In this document: positions 56,936 to 64,000 of the stretch, in pieces
How the letters are laid out: each line of letters opens with the position of its first letter
Numbering within the stretch: the stretch's first letter is position 1
NCBI RefSeq assembly: GCF_018614415.1
Contig: NZ_JAGGOO010000110.1
Coordinates: 1 to 64,000 of the forward strand
Reading direction: 5' to 3'
DNA length: 64,000 nucleotides
From: Streptomyces sp. ISL-12
GTDB taxonomy: Bacteria > Actinomycetota > Actinomycetes > Streptomycetales > Streptomycetaceae
Notes under the pieces: generated by a model
The model's input: only the letters and a program-made list of their open reading frames with translations
Databases searched by the model: none
Told to the model about the DNA's origin: nothing
Program-made: the position numbers and the translations under genes

Positions 56936-57931
56936 CTACACCAGGCGGCCGGGCACGGTGAGGTCCATCAGCGCGTCCCGGTGCACGCCGGGCGGCAGGG
57001 CCTGGAGCGCCGCCGCGGCCACCCGCACATGACGGTGCGACACCTCGCGGGCCGCCGCCGTGCCGTCGTAGGCGTGGACCAGTTCCGCCATGGCTTCGTA
57101 GCGCTCGTCGACGGGTACGGAGACATCGGCGAGCAGCCGCTCGATCCGCCGCTGCTGTTCGGCGGTGGCCCGTTCGTGGGCGAGCAGCACCGGCAGGGTG
57201 GGACGGCCGTTGCGGACGTCGGAGATGTTCGGCTTGCCCGCGCGCGTTCCGTCGTAGGCCATCAGGTCGTCGCGTATCTGGTACGCGATGCCCAGCTGGT
57301 CGCTGTACTCGCTGAACGCCTTCAGGGCCGTGTCGTCGGCTCCGCCGAGGGTGGCGCCGACGCCGCAGGCCATCCACAGCAGGGCGCCGCTCTTGTCCGC
57401 GATCATGTCGAGGTAGGTGTCGACGGAGCAGATGCCCCGGCTCATCCGGATCTCCCGCAGGGCCGCGTCCCCGATCCGCAGTCCGGCCCTGGCCAGCACG
57501 GTCAGCGCCCGGGCGACCCGCGCCGGGGAGGCACCGGCCTCCTGGCACTCGGCGAGGGCGGCGAAGCCGTGGAAGAACAGTCCGTCCCCGCCGACGATCG
57601 CCGCCGACGGCCCGAACACCGTGTGCGCGGCCGGCTTGCTGCGCCGTTCCCCGTCGCTGTCGATGATGTCGTCGTGCATCATCGCGCCGACCTGCACGCA
57701 CTCCACACCCACCGCCGCGGGGAGGACGGTGGCGATGTCACCTCCCACCGCGAGACTGGACCGGATGGCCAGCCAGGGGCCCATCATCTTGCCGAAGGGC
57801 ATCAGCCCGTACCGCACCAGTTCGTCGAGTCCCGAAACGTCGTGCGGCCACCGGTTCTCGACCTCGGCCCGCACGATGTGCGCCACCTCGGGATCAGCGA
57901 CCTGAGGCACATCGATGTCGGTCATGAACAC
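56936..57931 (-). CDS. Second polyprenyl diphosphate synthase
   Basis: 331 residues from GTG 57931 (ATG 57925 gives 329). First Asp-rich motif AMMHDDIIDSD, second IRDDLMAYDG. The residues before the first motif are QVGAMMH, with Gly at -5 and Ala at -4, i.e. small residues unlike the first synthase, which usually allows longer chains (or this is a heteromer partner or a degenerate paralogue). No ribosome site is present and TAACGT lies just 4-9 nt upstream, so the message may be leaderless. It precedes the TDO-epoxidase by 28 bp in one operon. Confidence 0.82.
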   Translation of the reverse strand: MFMTDIDVPQVADPEVAHIVRAEVENRWPHDVSGLDELVRYGLMPFGKMMGPWLAIRSSLAVGGDIATVLPAAVGVECVQVGAMMHDDIIDSDGERRSKPAAHTVFGPSAAIVGGDGLFFHGFAALAECQEAGASPARVARALTVLARAGLRIGDAALREIRMSRGICSVDTYLDMIADKSGALLWMACGVGATLGGADDTALKAFSEYSDQLGIAYQIRDDLMAYDGTRAGKPNISDVRNGRPTLPVLLAHERATAEQQRRIERLLADVSVPVDERYEAMAELVHAYDGTAAAREVSHRHVRVAAAALQALPPGVHRDALMDLTVPGRLV

Positions 57932-57989
57932 GACGTTAGGCAGGCCGTACCAGGGCTGTCGTCACCGGCGGCCGGCCTCGGCCCGAGTG

Positions 57990-57999
57990 GTCCCCAGGG
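57990..57999. promoter_or_regulatory. GTCCCCAGGG motif upstream of the second prenyl synthase
   Basis: Identical to 42821-42830 before ispH. With one more base it reads TCCC-CA-GGGA (57991-58000), a small palindrome. It lies about 60 bp upstream of the start. Candidate box for a LuxR-type cluster regulator. The 209-bp region 57932-58140 also holds GGGGCCGGA-type repeats (about 58044-58085). Confidence 0.35.
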
Positions 58000-58140
58000 A
58001 TGGCATCTTTGACCCGGAACCCGGTCCGGACCTGACCTGACCGGGGCCGGAGGGGCCGGAAGCAGGGGCCGGAGGGGGCCGGAACCGAGGCCGAAAGGAG
58101 ACCGGGACCGGAACCCGGCCCCGGCACCCGGCCCCCGCGC

Positions 58141-60876
58141 TCAGGGCGCCGTCTGTGTCAGTCTCCCCGCCAGGCTGGCCGCGGCCAGTTCGACGCGGGA
58201 CCGGCAGCCGGTGCGGGCGAACAGACGGGTCAGGTGGTTCTCCACGGTCTTCTCGCTGATCTCCAGGCGCAGCGCGATCTGCCGGTTGGTCAGGCCCTCG
58301 CCGATCAGCTCGATGACGCGCCGTTCGGTGACCGCCAGTGCCTCCCGCCGGCCGGGGGCGCGCGGTGCGGGAACCCCTCGTTCGCGGGTCACCGCGCGGA
58401 CGCGTTCCAGCACCGTGGACGCGCCGCACCGGGTGGCCAGCGTGTGGGCCTCGCGCAGCCAGGGCCGCGGATCCTCGGCGAACCGCGCGACGACCACGCA
58501 CGACGCCAGCAGCGACGGCAGGTCGTCCCGCTCCCGGGTCAGGTCGGTGGCCAGCCGGAGCCGGTGCTCGTCGCGGTGCACCAGGCCGCGCGCCAGCAGG
58601 AGGGCTTCCCGCGCCACCGTGCCGGCCTCGTCGGGCAGCAGCTCCATCTCCTGGAGCAGGTCCGCCGCCCCGTCCCGGTCACCGGCGAACGCGGCGATCC
58701 GGACCGCCCGGGTCAGCAGGAGGTGCAGGCCCTCGGGCAGTCCGGCCAGGCGCAGCCGCCGGCTCACCCGCAGGGCCAGCCGGGCCGCCCGCCGGTCGTC
58801 ACCGGCGCGGCTGAGCACACCGAGCCGCACCCAGGCACGCAGTACGGCGATGCCCGGGACCGGCGCCACGTCGGCCAGCCACTGGGCCGCCTGCCGCGAC
58901 TCGCCGCGGGCGGCGTACATCTCGGCGGCCAGCAGCCGGGCCGCGTGGTGCACCAACGTGTCCTCCGTGTCCGACAGTTCGAGTTCCCGGACGGCGGACA
59001 TGGCCCGTGTCCAGTCCGCACTCGCGTAACCGTGCACCACCCGCTGGTACACGGCGAGCACACCGGTCAGGGGGGCGCGGTGGTGGGCACTGAGGACGAG
59101 ATGTGTCACGGTGCCGACATCGATCGTCGGCCCCATGGGGTGCGGGCGGCCCGGCCCCGGGGCGGACCCCGCCCGGCCGGAGCGGCGCCAGGTCCGCTCG
59201 TAGGCGCCGGGATCACCGCTCATCGCGGTGCTCAGCAGGGCCATGCGTTCGGCCGGGTCGTGGGGGTCCGCCGCCGTTTCGGCCGTTCCGCAGGGCACGG
59301 GCTCCCGGCCGGGTGCCGTCGGACGGCCGAACCACCACAGCCCGAATCCGGCCCGTTCCCGGCCGGTGACCCCGGAGTCCAGCAGCGACCGCACCGCGCC
59401 CTCGGCGGGCGGGCGGCCGGAGTGCAGGGAGATCAGGACCGCGGCGAGGTGGATCCGGGCCAGGGTGCCCGGGGCGCAGCCCTGTTCCGCGTACTGGGTG
59501 AGCACGTCGCCCAGCAGCTCGTACCGGCCCGTCCGGGCGACCAGTCGCATCAGCCTGTTCAGCGTGCGGGAGTGCTCCGGTTCGTCCGGGGACATGCGGC
59601 GCAGCGCGGCCACGCACCACCGGGCGGCGTGCTCAGGCTGCTCCTGCTCGGCGTCCGCGGCCCGGTCGAGCAGCCAGCCGACCATCCGCGGTTCGAGCAC
59701 GACGGCCGTTCCGCCGCGGGCGATGTGGTCGGCGAGCACCACGGGGTCGACCTCGTCGCCCCGGCGGTGCCGGGACAGCAGCCGCTCGGCGACCGCCGCG
59801 TGCAGGGCGGCGCCACCGTCACCGCCCGCGGGGCCGACGGCCCAGGCCGCCAGGGCGGGACACCGGCAGCTCAGCCGGCCCGCCGGGTCGGCGACCAGGA
59901 CCTGCGCGTCGATGAGCCGGTCGAGCAGGCGACCGCAGTCGTCGAGCCGGGCGCCGGTCACTTCGGCGAGCAGCGGCAGATCGTCGACGTGCATGCCGTC
60001 CCACACGGCGACCGCGTACAGCAGCCGCGCCGCCGGGTCGCCCAGGGCCGCGACCCGGCGCACCAGGTGGTGGTCGGCGGGCAGATGGACCGGTTCGGCC
60101 GGCCTGCTCAGGCACAGCCGGCCGCGGAAGAGGGTCAGCCGGCCGCGCCGGCGCAGATCGGCGAGGGTGCCCAGCAGCGTGCCGGGGTTGCCGAACAGCG
60201 GTCCCAGTGCCGTGCGCAGGAGGTCCGGCACGGACTCGTCGAGGCGTGCCCCTTGGGCGCGGCGGGCCAGGGACTCCGCGACGTCGTCGGCCAGCGCTCC
60301 GAGCGTCATCACCTGGTCGGCGGCGGCCAGCAGTTCGGCGGTCCCCGGGGCGTGTCGGGCGCTCTCGTCACAGGTGGCCAGCACCAGGAAGCCGGCCCGG
60401 CGGGCCGCGGTGAGCACGGGGGCCGGCTCGGCGACCGCGTGCGCGTCGTCGACGAGCAGCGCGGTACGGCCCCGGCCGCCGATCCGGTCGAAGAGGTTGC
60501 CCAGCGCGGTGACGACGGCCGGGGTCCATCCGCCCGTGCCCTGTCCCGCCACGTCGCTCAGCCGGGCCACCGTGCCGAGCGCGTCGCCGTGCCCGGCCTC
60601 CGGGAACCGCTCGAACCGGTCGCGCACGGCGCGCACCAGCGGCGCGAGGGCGAACGCGTCATCGCCGCCGCTGTCCGGGTCGGCGCCCGGGCGCACCGGC
60701 AGGACGCGCACCCCGGCCGCGCGCAGCAACCGCTCCGCCTCGTCCAGCAGCGCGGTCCTGCCGATGCCGGCCGGTCCCTCGATGACGACCAGGCCGCCAC
60801 CGCCGGCCGCCGACACCGCGCGTAACTCCGCCAGTTCCTGGTCCCTGCCCCGGATCATGGCACGTGCTCGGGCCAC
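58141..60876 (-). CDS. LuxR-family ATPase (LAL-type) transcriptional regulator
   Basis: 911 residues. The P-loop is GPAGIGRT (34-41), with Arg in place of the usual Lys. A Walker B-like LLVDDAHA follows, then a long helical (TPR-like) middle. The C-terminal LuxR HTH reads RRVIELIGEGLTNRQIALRLEISE then KTVENHLTRLF. GTG 60876 has GGAGG 6 nt upstream; ATG 60858 lies in the same frame. LAL regulators usually activate neighbouring biosynthetic clusters. It diverges from the second LAL gene at 61072. Confidence 0.88.
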   Translation of the reverse strand: MARARAMIRGRDQELAELRAVSAAGGGGLVVIEGPAGIGRTALLDEAERLLRAAGVRVLPVRPGADPDSGGDDAFALAPLVRAVRDRFERFPEAGHGDALGTVARLSDVAGQGTGGWTPAVVTALGNLFDRIGGRGRTALLVDDAHAVAEPAPVLTAARRAGFLVLATCDESARHAPGTAELLAAADQVMTLGALADDVAESLARRAQGARLDESVPDLLRTALGPLFGNPGTLLGTLADLRRRGRLTLFRGRLCLSRPAEPVHLPADHHLVRRVAALGDPAARLLYAVAVWDGMHVDDLPLLAEVTGARLDDCGRLLDRLIDAQVLVADPAGRLSCRCPALAAWAVGPAGGDGGAALHAAVAERLLSRHRRGDEVDPVVLADHIARGGTAVVLEPRMVGWLLDRAADAEQEQPEHAARWCVAALRRMSPDEPEHSRTLNRLMRLVARTGRYELLGDVLTQYAEQGCAPGTLARIHLAAVLISLHSGRPPAEGAVRSLLDSGVTGRERAGFGLWWFGRPTAPGREPVPCGTAETAADPHDPAERMALLSTAMSGDPGAYERTWRRSGRAGSAPGPGRPHPMGPTIDVGTVTHLVLSAHHRAPLTGVLAVYQRVVHGYASADWTRAMSAVRELELSDTEDTLVHHAARLLAAEMYAARGESRQAAQWLADVAPVPGIAVLRAWVRLGVLSRAGDDRRAARLALRVSRRLRLAGLPEGLHLLLTRAVRIAAFAGDRDGAADLLQEMELLPDEAGTVAREALLLARGLVHRDEHRLRLATDLTRERDDLPSLLASCVVVARFAEDPRPWLREAHTLATRCGASTVLERVRAVTRERGVPAPRAPGRREALAVTERRVIELIGEGLTNRQIALRLEISEKTVENHLTRLFARTGCRSRVELAAASLAGRLTQTAP

Positions 60877-61060
60877 TGCGGGCCTCCTCTCGTGACACCT
60901 GTGACGCCGTGTGCCGCCGGGTGCGGCGCGGCTCCCCGGGCCACCACCCTTCGGGGCCCAGGTGTCCGGGAGGCGTCCGAGACGGCTCGCCCCGCATTCA
61001 ACTGCCCGTCGAGGACGCGATTGTAACGTTCGGGAGTGCTACCGGTCGGGCGCGCTGGGC

Positions 61061-61071
61061 ATACTGTTTCG
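61061..61071 (+). promoter_or_regulatory. Putative -10 CATACT for leaderless LAL gene
   Basis: CATACT at about 61061-61066 is followed within 6 nt by GTG 61072, and no ribosome site is seen. ATACTGTTTCG is alike to the CTACTGTCCCG before ispH. Either the gene is leaderless or starts at GTG 61036, which also lacks a ribosome site. Confidence 0.35.
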
Positions 61072-63849
61072 GTGATCAACTACTGGCGTGGCGCGGCCTG
61101 TTCGGACCAGCCGGCGCAGCCGCTGTTCGGCCGTGGCACCTCCATCGCGCACATCGTCTCCATCGCGACCTCACCCGACGCCGCCTCACTGGTTCTGGTC
61201 ACGGGCCCGACCGGGATCGGGCGCGGCGCGGTGCTGGCCGCCGTCCGGGACGAGCTGACCGCCCGGGACGTCACCACCCTGACCCTGCGGGTGGCGCGCG
61301 CCGAGCGCGACCGCCCGTTCTCCCTGGCGTCCCGGCTGGCCGCCGAACTCGCCGCGGCGAACCCGGACGGCGACGTCAGACGCACGGCGAAGGGCGCCGC
61401 CCCGGGGCCGGGCCGGGACGCCGGGCGCCGGCTGGCCGCCGAGCTGCGGGCGGCCGTCACCGCCTGCGACAAGCTCACCGTCCTCGTCGACGACGCCCAG
61501 TGGACCGACCCGGACTCCCGTGCCGTACTGCTGCCGCTGGTCCGCGCGCTGGCGGGGGGACCGGTCACGTTCGTCTGCGCGCTCCGCCCCTCACCGGCCG
61601 ACCCGGCGGGCGAGCGGGCCGCGCTGGACCAGTTGTGCGCCGCAGGTCTGGCCGAGGTGGTGCCGCTGCGTCCGCTGCGCGAGTCCGAGGTCCGCGCCCT
61701 GGCCACCCAGCACCTCCAGGCCAAGCCGTCGGCGTCGCTGCTCGGGTACCTGGGCCGGGAGTGCCGCGGCAGGCCCGCCGCCGTGCTCACCGCCCTGGCG
61801 GGGCACCGCAGGAGCGGCTCGCTGCGGGTCTTCGACCGGCACGCCTACCTCACGGCGTCGGACCAGCCGCCCTCGCTGCCGTCCGACCTGCCGCCGGTGG
61901 AGTACCTGAAGCAACTGGGCGGGCAGGTCTGGCCGGTGGCCAAGGCGATGGCCGTACTGCATCCGCTGGGCTCCGCCGCGATCGGGCTGGCCGGCGAGGC
62001 GGTGGGCGCGACGGAGGACGAGGTCCGCGCGGCCCTGGCCGAGCTGTACGCCGAGGGGGCGCTGCGGCACGGGCCCGGGCCGGACCACTGGAGGTTCCGG
62101 GTGCCGCTGCTCGCGTCCGCGCTGATCACCTGTCTCGGGCCGTACGAGCGGCGCAGGCTCGCCCAGCTGGCGGTCACCGCGATCTGGGCGGGCACCGCCG
62201 TCGCGGACGACCGGTACCTCGCGGAGCAACTGGTCGCCGCCGGCCGGTTCGTGGACTCCGGGCGGGCCTCCGTCGAACTGCTCGCCAAGGGCACCGCCGC
62301 CATGCTGGACGACGGATACCACGCGGAGCGCTGGCTGCGCGCCGCCCTCGACCTGATCGCCGAGCCGGAGCGGCGCGCCCACGCGCTGGTCATGCACGCC
62401 TCGACCTGTCTGATCCATCTGCGGTACGGCGAGGCGCTGGAGAGCGCGTCGACGGTCATGTCCGAGTACGCCGACCTGGTCTCCCCCGAGACCCTGCTCG
62501 AGATGGAACTGGTCTACGTGGCCTCGCTCGGCGGGACCTCGGACATGGCGGCACTCGCCGAGATCTGTGACGGCGGCTGGCGCTCGCTGCCGGGCAGAGA
62601 GGGGCACCGGGCCCTCACCCGCTGCATCGCGCTGTGCCATCTCGACCGCTGGCGGGAGGCGGACGAGCATCTGGAGGCCCAGCGGCACACCTGGAGCCGT
62701 GACAACGATGTCGTGACCGCGTTGGGGCTGCTGTTCAGCGAGTGCGTCCAGGCGATCCTCGGCAGGACCGAGCTGTTCGAGCGGGCCGTCGCCGCGCCGA
62801 CCCGGTGGCCCTTGTGGACGCAAGGGGTGCGGCACCGCTTCGAGCGGCTGTCGCAGCTGGCCCGGGTACTGATGCTGCTCGGTGATCCGGACCGGGCGGA
62901 GGAGGTGCTGGCGGTGCACCGGCTGCCGTCCGCCTACCGGCCCGTTCCCGACCGGGTGGTCGCGGACAGCCAGAGCGGGCACTGGGACCGGGCGCTCGGT
63001 CTGGCCCTGGAGAGTCTGGCCGTCGGGCTGTCGATCGGCGATCTGCCCACCCACACCCTGATGTGCCGGGAGACGAGCGTCATCCTCGGTGCGCGCGGCC
63101 GGCTGGCCGGGGCGCGCGAGGTGATCGAGCGGGCGCGGACCGTGCAGCCCGTGATGCTCCATCTGCTGGCCGCGCCGGAGTCGTACCTGGAACGCGCCCT
63201 GGGCGCGGCCGACCGGGCCGACCAGGTCGTCACGGACGCGCTCGCCGTGGCCGTCGAACGCGGTCTGGTCGCCGGCACGGACGACCTGTGGCTGCTGCGG
63301 GCCGAGTCGGACATGGCGGCGGGCGACCTGGCGGCGGCGGAGCGGTGCGCGGACGAGGCACACAAGGTCGCCGAGCTGCTCGGCACCGGCCGGGCCCGGC
63401 TGTCCCACCTGCTCACCGCCGCCGTGGTGCACCACGACCGCGAGTCCGCGACCGCCGCGGTACGGCTCGCACGCAAGCGCGCACAGCCGCTGGAGCAGGC
63501 CGACACGCTCGCCGCGGTGGTCCGGTACGGGCTGGCCGATCCGTCGTTGCTGCACGAGGCGTACGCGCTGTACGGCGACCTCGACGCGCTGCTGCGCAGG
63601 GCACAGCTGCGGAACCTGATGCGCGCCCACAAGGTCGCCGTGCCGGGCCGGAGCTTCACCATCGCCGAGAACGAGCGGCTGCTGGCCACCCTGGTCACCG
63701 AGGGGCTGACCAACCGGGAACTGGCGGTCGCGCTCGGGTGCAGCGAGAAGAGCGTGGAGAGCCGGCTGGGCAGACTGTTCAAACGCACCGGGTTCCGTTC
63801 GCGGGTCGAACTCGCCTCCGCGATGCTGACCGGTGAGTACGCCGCCTGA
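61072..63849 (+). CDS. Second LuxR-family ATPase (LAL-type) regulator
   Basis: 925 residues from GTG 61072; GTG 61036 would add 12. The P-loop reads GPTGIGRG (45-52), changed both at Lys to Arg and at the Thr/Ser; Walker B is LVDDAQWTD. A helical middle with TPR-like repeats follows. The C-terminal HTH reads LLATLVTEGLTNRELAVALGCSE then KSVESRLGRLFKR. It is probably a pathway-specific activator with the divergent LAL gene. The two share layout but are clearly different proteins. Confidence 0.88.
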   Translation: MINYWRGAACSDQPAQPLFGRGTSIAHIVSIATSPDAASLVLVTGPTGIGRGAVLAAVRDELTARDVTTLTLRVARAERDRPFSLASRLAAELAAANPDGDVRRTAKGAAPGPGRDAGRRLAAELRAAVTACDKLTVLVDDAQWTDPDSRAVLLPLVRALAGGPVTFVCALRPSPADPAGERAALDQLCAAGLAEVVPLRPLRESEVRALATQHLQAKPSASLLGYLGRECRGRPAAVLTALAGHRRSGSLRVFDRHAYLTASDQPPSLPSDLPPVEYLKQLGGQVWPVAKAMAVLHPLGSAAIGLAGEAVGATEDEVRAALAELYAEGALRHGPGPDHWRFRVPLLASALITCLGPYERRRLAQLAVTAIWAGTAVADDRYLAEQLVAAGRFVDSGRASVELLAKGTAAMLDDGYHAERWLRAALDLIAEPERRAHALVMHASTCLIHLRYGEALESASTVMSEYADLVSPETLLEMELVYVASLGGTSDMAALAEICDGGWRSLPGREGHRALTRCIALCHLDRWREADEHLEAQRHTWSRDNDVVTALGLLFSECVQAILGRTELFERAVAAPTRWPLWTQGVRHRFERLSQLARVLMLLGDPDRAEEVLAVHRLPSAYRPVPDRVVADSQSGHWDRALGLALESLAVGLSIGDLPTHTLMCRETSVILGARGRLAGAREVIERARTVQPVMLHLLAAPESYLERALGAADRADQVVTDALAVAVERGLVAGTDDLWLLRAESDMAAGDLAAAERCADEAHKVAELLGTGRARLSHLLTAAVVHHDRESATAAVRLARKRAQPLEQADTLAAVVRYGLADPSLLHEAYALYGDLDALLRRAQLRNLMRAHKVAVPGRSFTIAENERLLATLVTEGLTNRELAVALGCSEKSVESRLGRLFKRTGFRSRVELASAMLTGEYAA

Positions 63850-63901
63850 CACGGCTTCCCGGCCGGGCCCTGGGCCCCTGTCCTGACGACCAGCCGTTTC
63901 C

Positions 63902-64000
63902 TCACACCCGGCCGTCGACGTCCAAGGCCGTCCCGTACAGCCGCTCCGCCCTCGGCCGGATGACGATCCTGCGCTCGGCGGCCAACTGCTCGAGGAACGC
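63902..64000 (-). CDS. C-terminal end of a protein cut by the window edge
   Basis: Only the last 32 residues are in the window; the frame enters from the right edge and stops at TGA 63902. The visible tail (AAERRIVIRPRAERLYG, ending LDVDGRV) gives no clear family. It points leftward like most of the cluster, so it is likely another cluster gene. The 52 bp before it (63850-63901) are non-coding. Confidence 0.5.
   Translation of the reverse strand, partial: AFLEQLAAERRIVIRPRAERLYGTALDVDGRV

Overview
The window is very GC-rich and gene-dense, with GTG starts, ATGA/GTGA stop-start overlaps, LacI/IclR/LysR/GntR regulators, large LuxR-type ATPase regulators and Streptomyces-style lipoproteins. It reads as a Streptomyces (or close actinomycete) chromosome. 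It joins a catabolic region (about 0.3-42 kb) to a terpenoid-type biosynthetic gene cluster (about 42.9-64 kb, probably continuing past the right edge). No transposase, CRISPR array or rRNA was seen. One tRNA-Pro(GGG) lies at the left end.

Region by region. 0.17-0.24 kb: tRNA-Pro with a terminator. 0.3-7.4 kb: a leftward catabolic set of aldehyde dehydrogenase, LhgO-type hydroxyacid oxidase, amidohydrolase, TPP-dependent enzyme and Ldh-family dehydrogenase, with a divergent small monooxygenase. 7.5-11.3 kb: a two-gene unit of unknown function, a P-loop NTPase coupled to a membrane-tethered periplasmic-binding-like protein. 11.3-17.1 kb: a seven-gene leftward operon for aromatic meta-cleavage (extradiol dioxygenase, aldehyde dehydrogenase, FAH-fold hydrolase/decarboxylase, VOC protein, alpha/beta hydrolase, GlcG-like protein, and a MetE-like protein that appears to lack its zinc ligands), followed upstream by a LysR regulator. 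A 19-bp inverted repeat (GCGCAA-N7-TTGCGC) occurs upstream of both leftward catabolic units. 18.4-23.3 kb: a sugar-type ABC transporter operon led by a carboxymuconolactone-decarboxylase-like gene, divergent from a cupin, with a 37-bp tandem repeat inside the operon. 23.5-26.3 kb: a BASS-type transporter, a small secreted protein and an aromatic-acid MFS transporter. 26.5-30.0 kb: a GntR-controlled ring-cleavage module (extradiol dioxygenase, 4-oxalomesaconate tautomerase-like protein, HMG/CHA-type aldolase). 30.2-41.9 kb: an inositol catabolic region (LacI, two Gfo/Idh/MocA dehydrogenases, IolE-like protein, ABC importer, Cgl0158-like aldolase, IolB, IolD, IclR).

42.9-64 kb is the most interesting part. 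IspH, Dxs and IspG duplicate the key steps of the MEP pathway. Two polyprenyl diphosphate synthases, a Pyr4/DmtA1-like membrane terpene cyclase, an Lsd18/MonCI-like FAD epoxidase fused to a tryptophan-2,3-dioxygenase-like heme domain, a P450 with its own ferredoxin, an aromatic-hydroxylase-type flavoprotein, an acyl-CoA-dehydrogenase-like flavoprotein and a limonene-epoxide-hydrolase-like protein could make, epoxidise, cyclise and oxidise a prenylated product. Two LuxR-family ATPase regulators and one atypical response regulator probably control it. The composition resembles clusters that use epoxidation followed by membrane-cyclase cyclisation (phenalinolactone, drimentine and xiamycin types). 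The TDO-epoxidase fusion is not one I recognise, and the product cannot be named from the sequence. All functions are inferred from reading the sequence and family knowledge; no database search was run.
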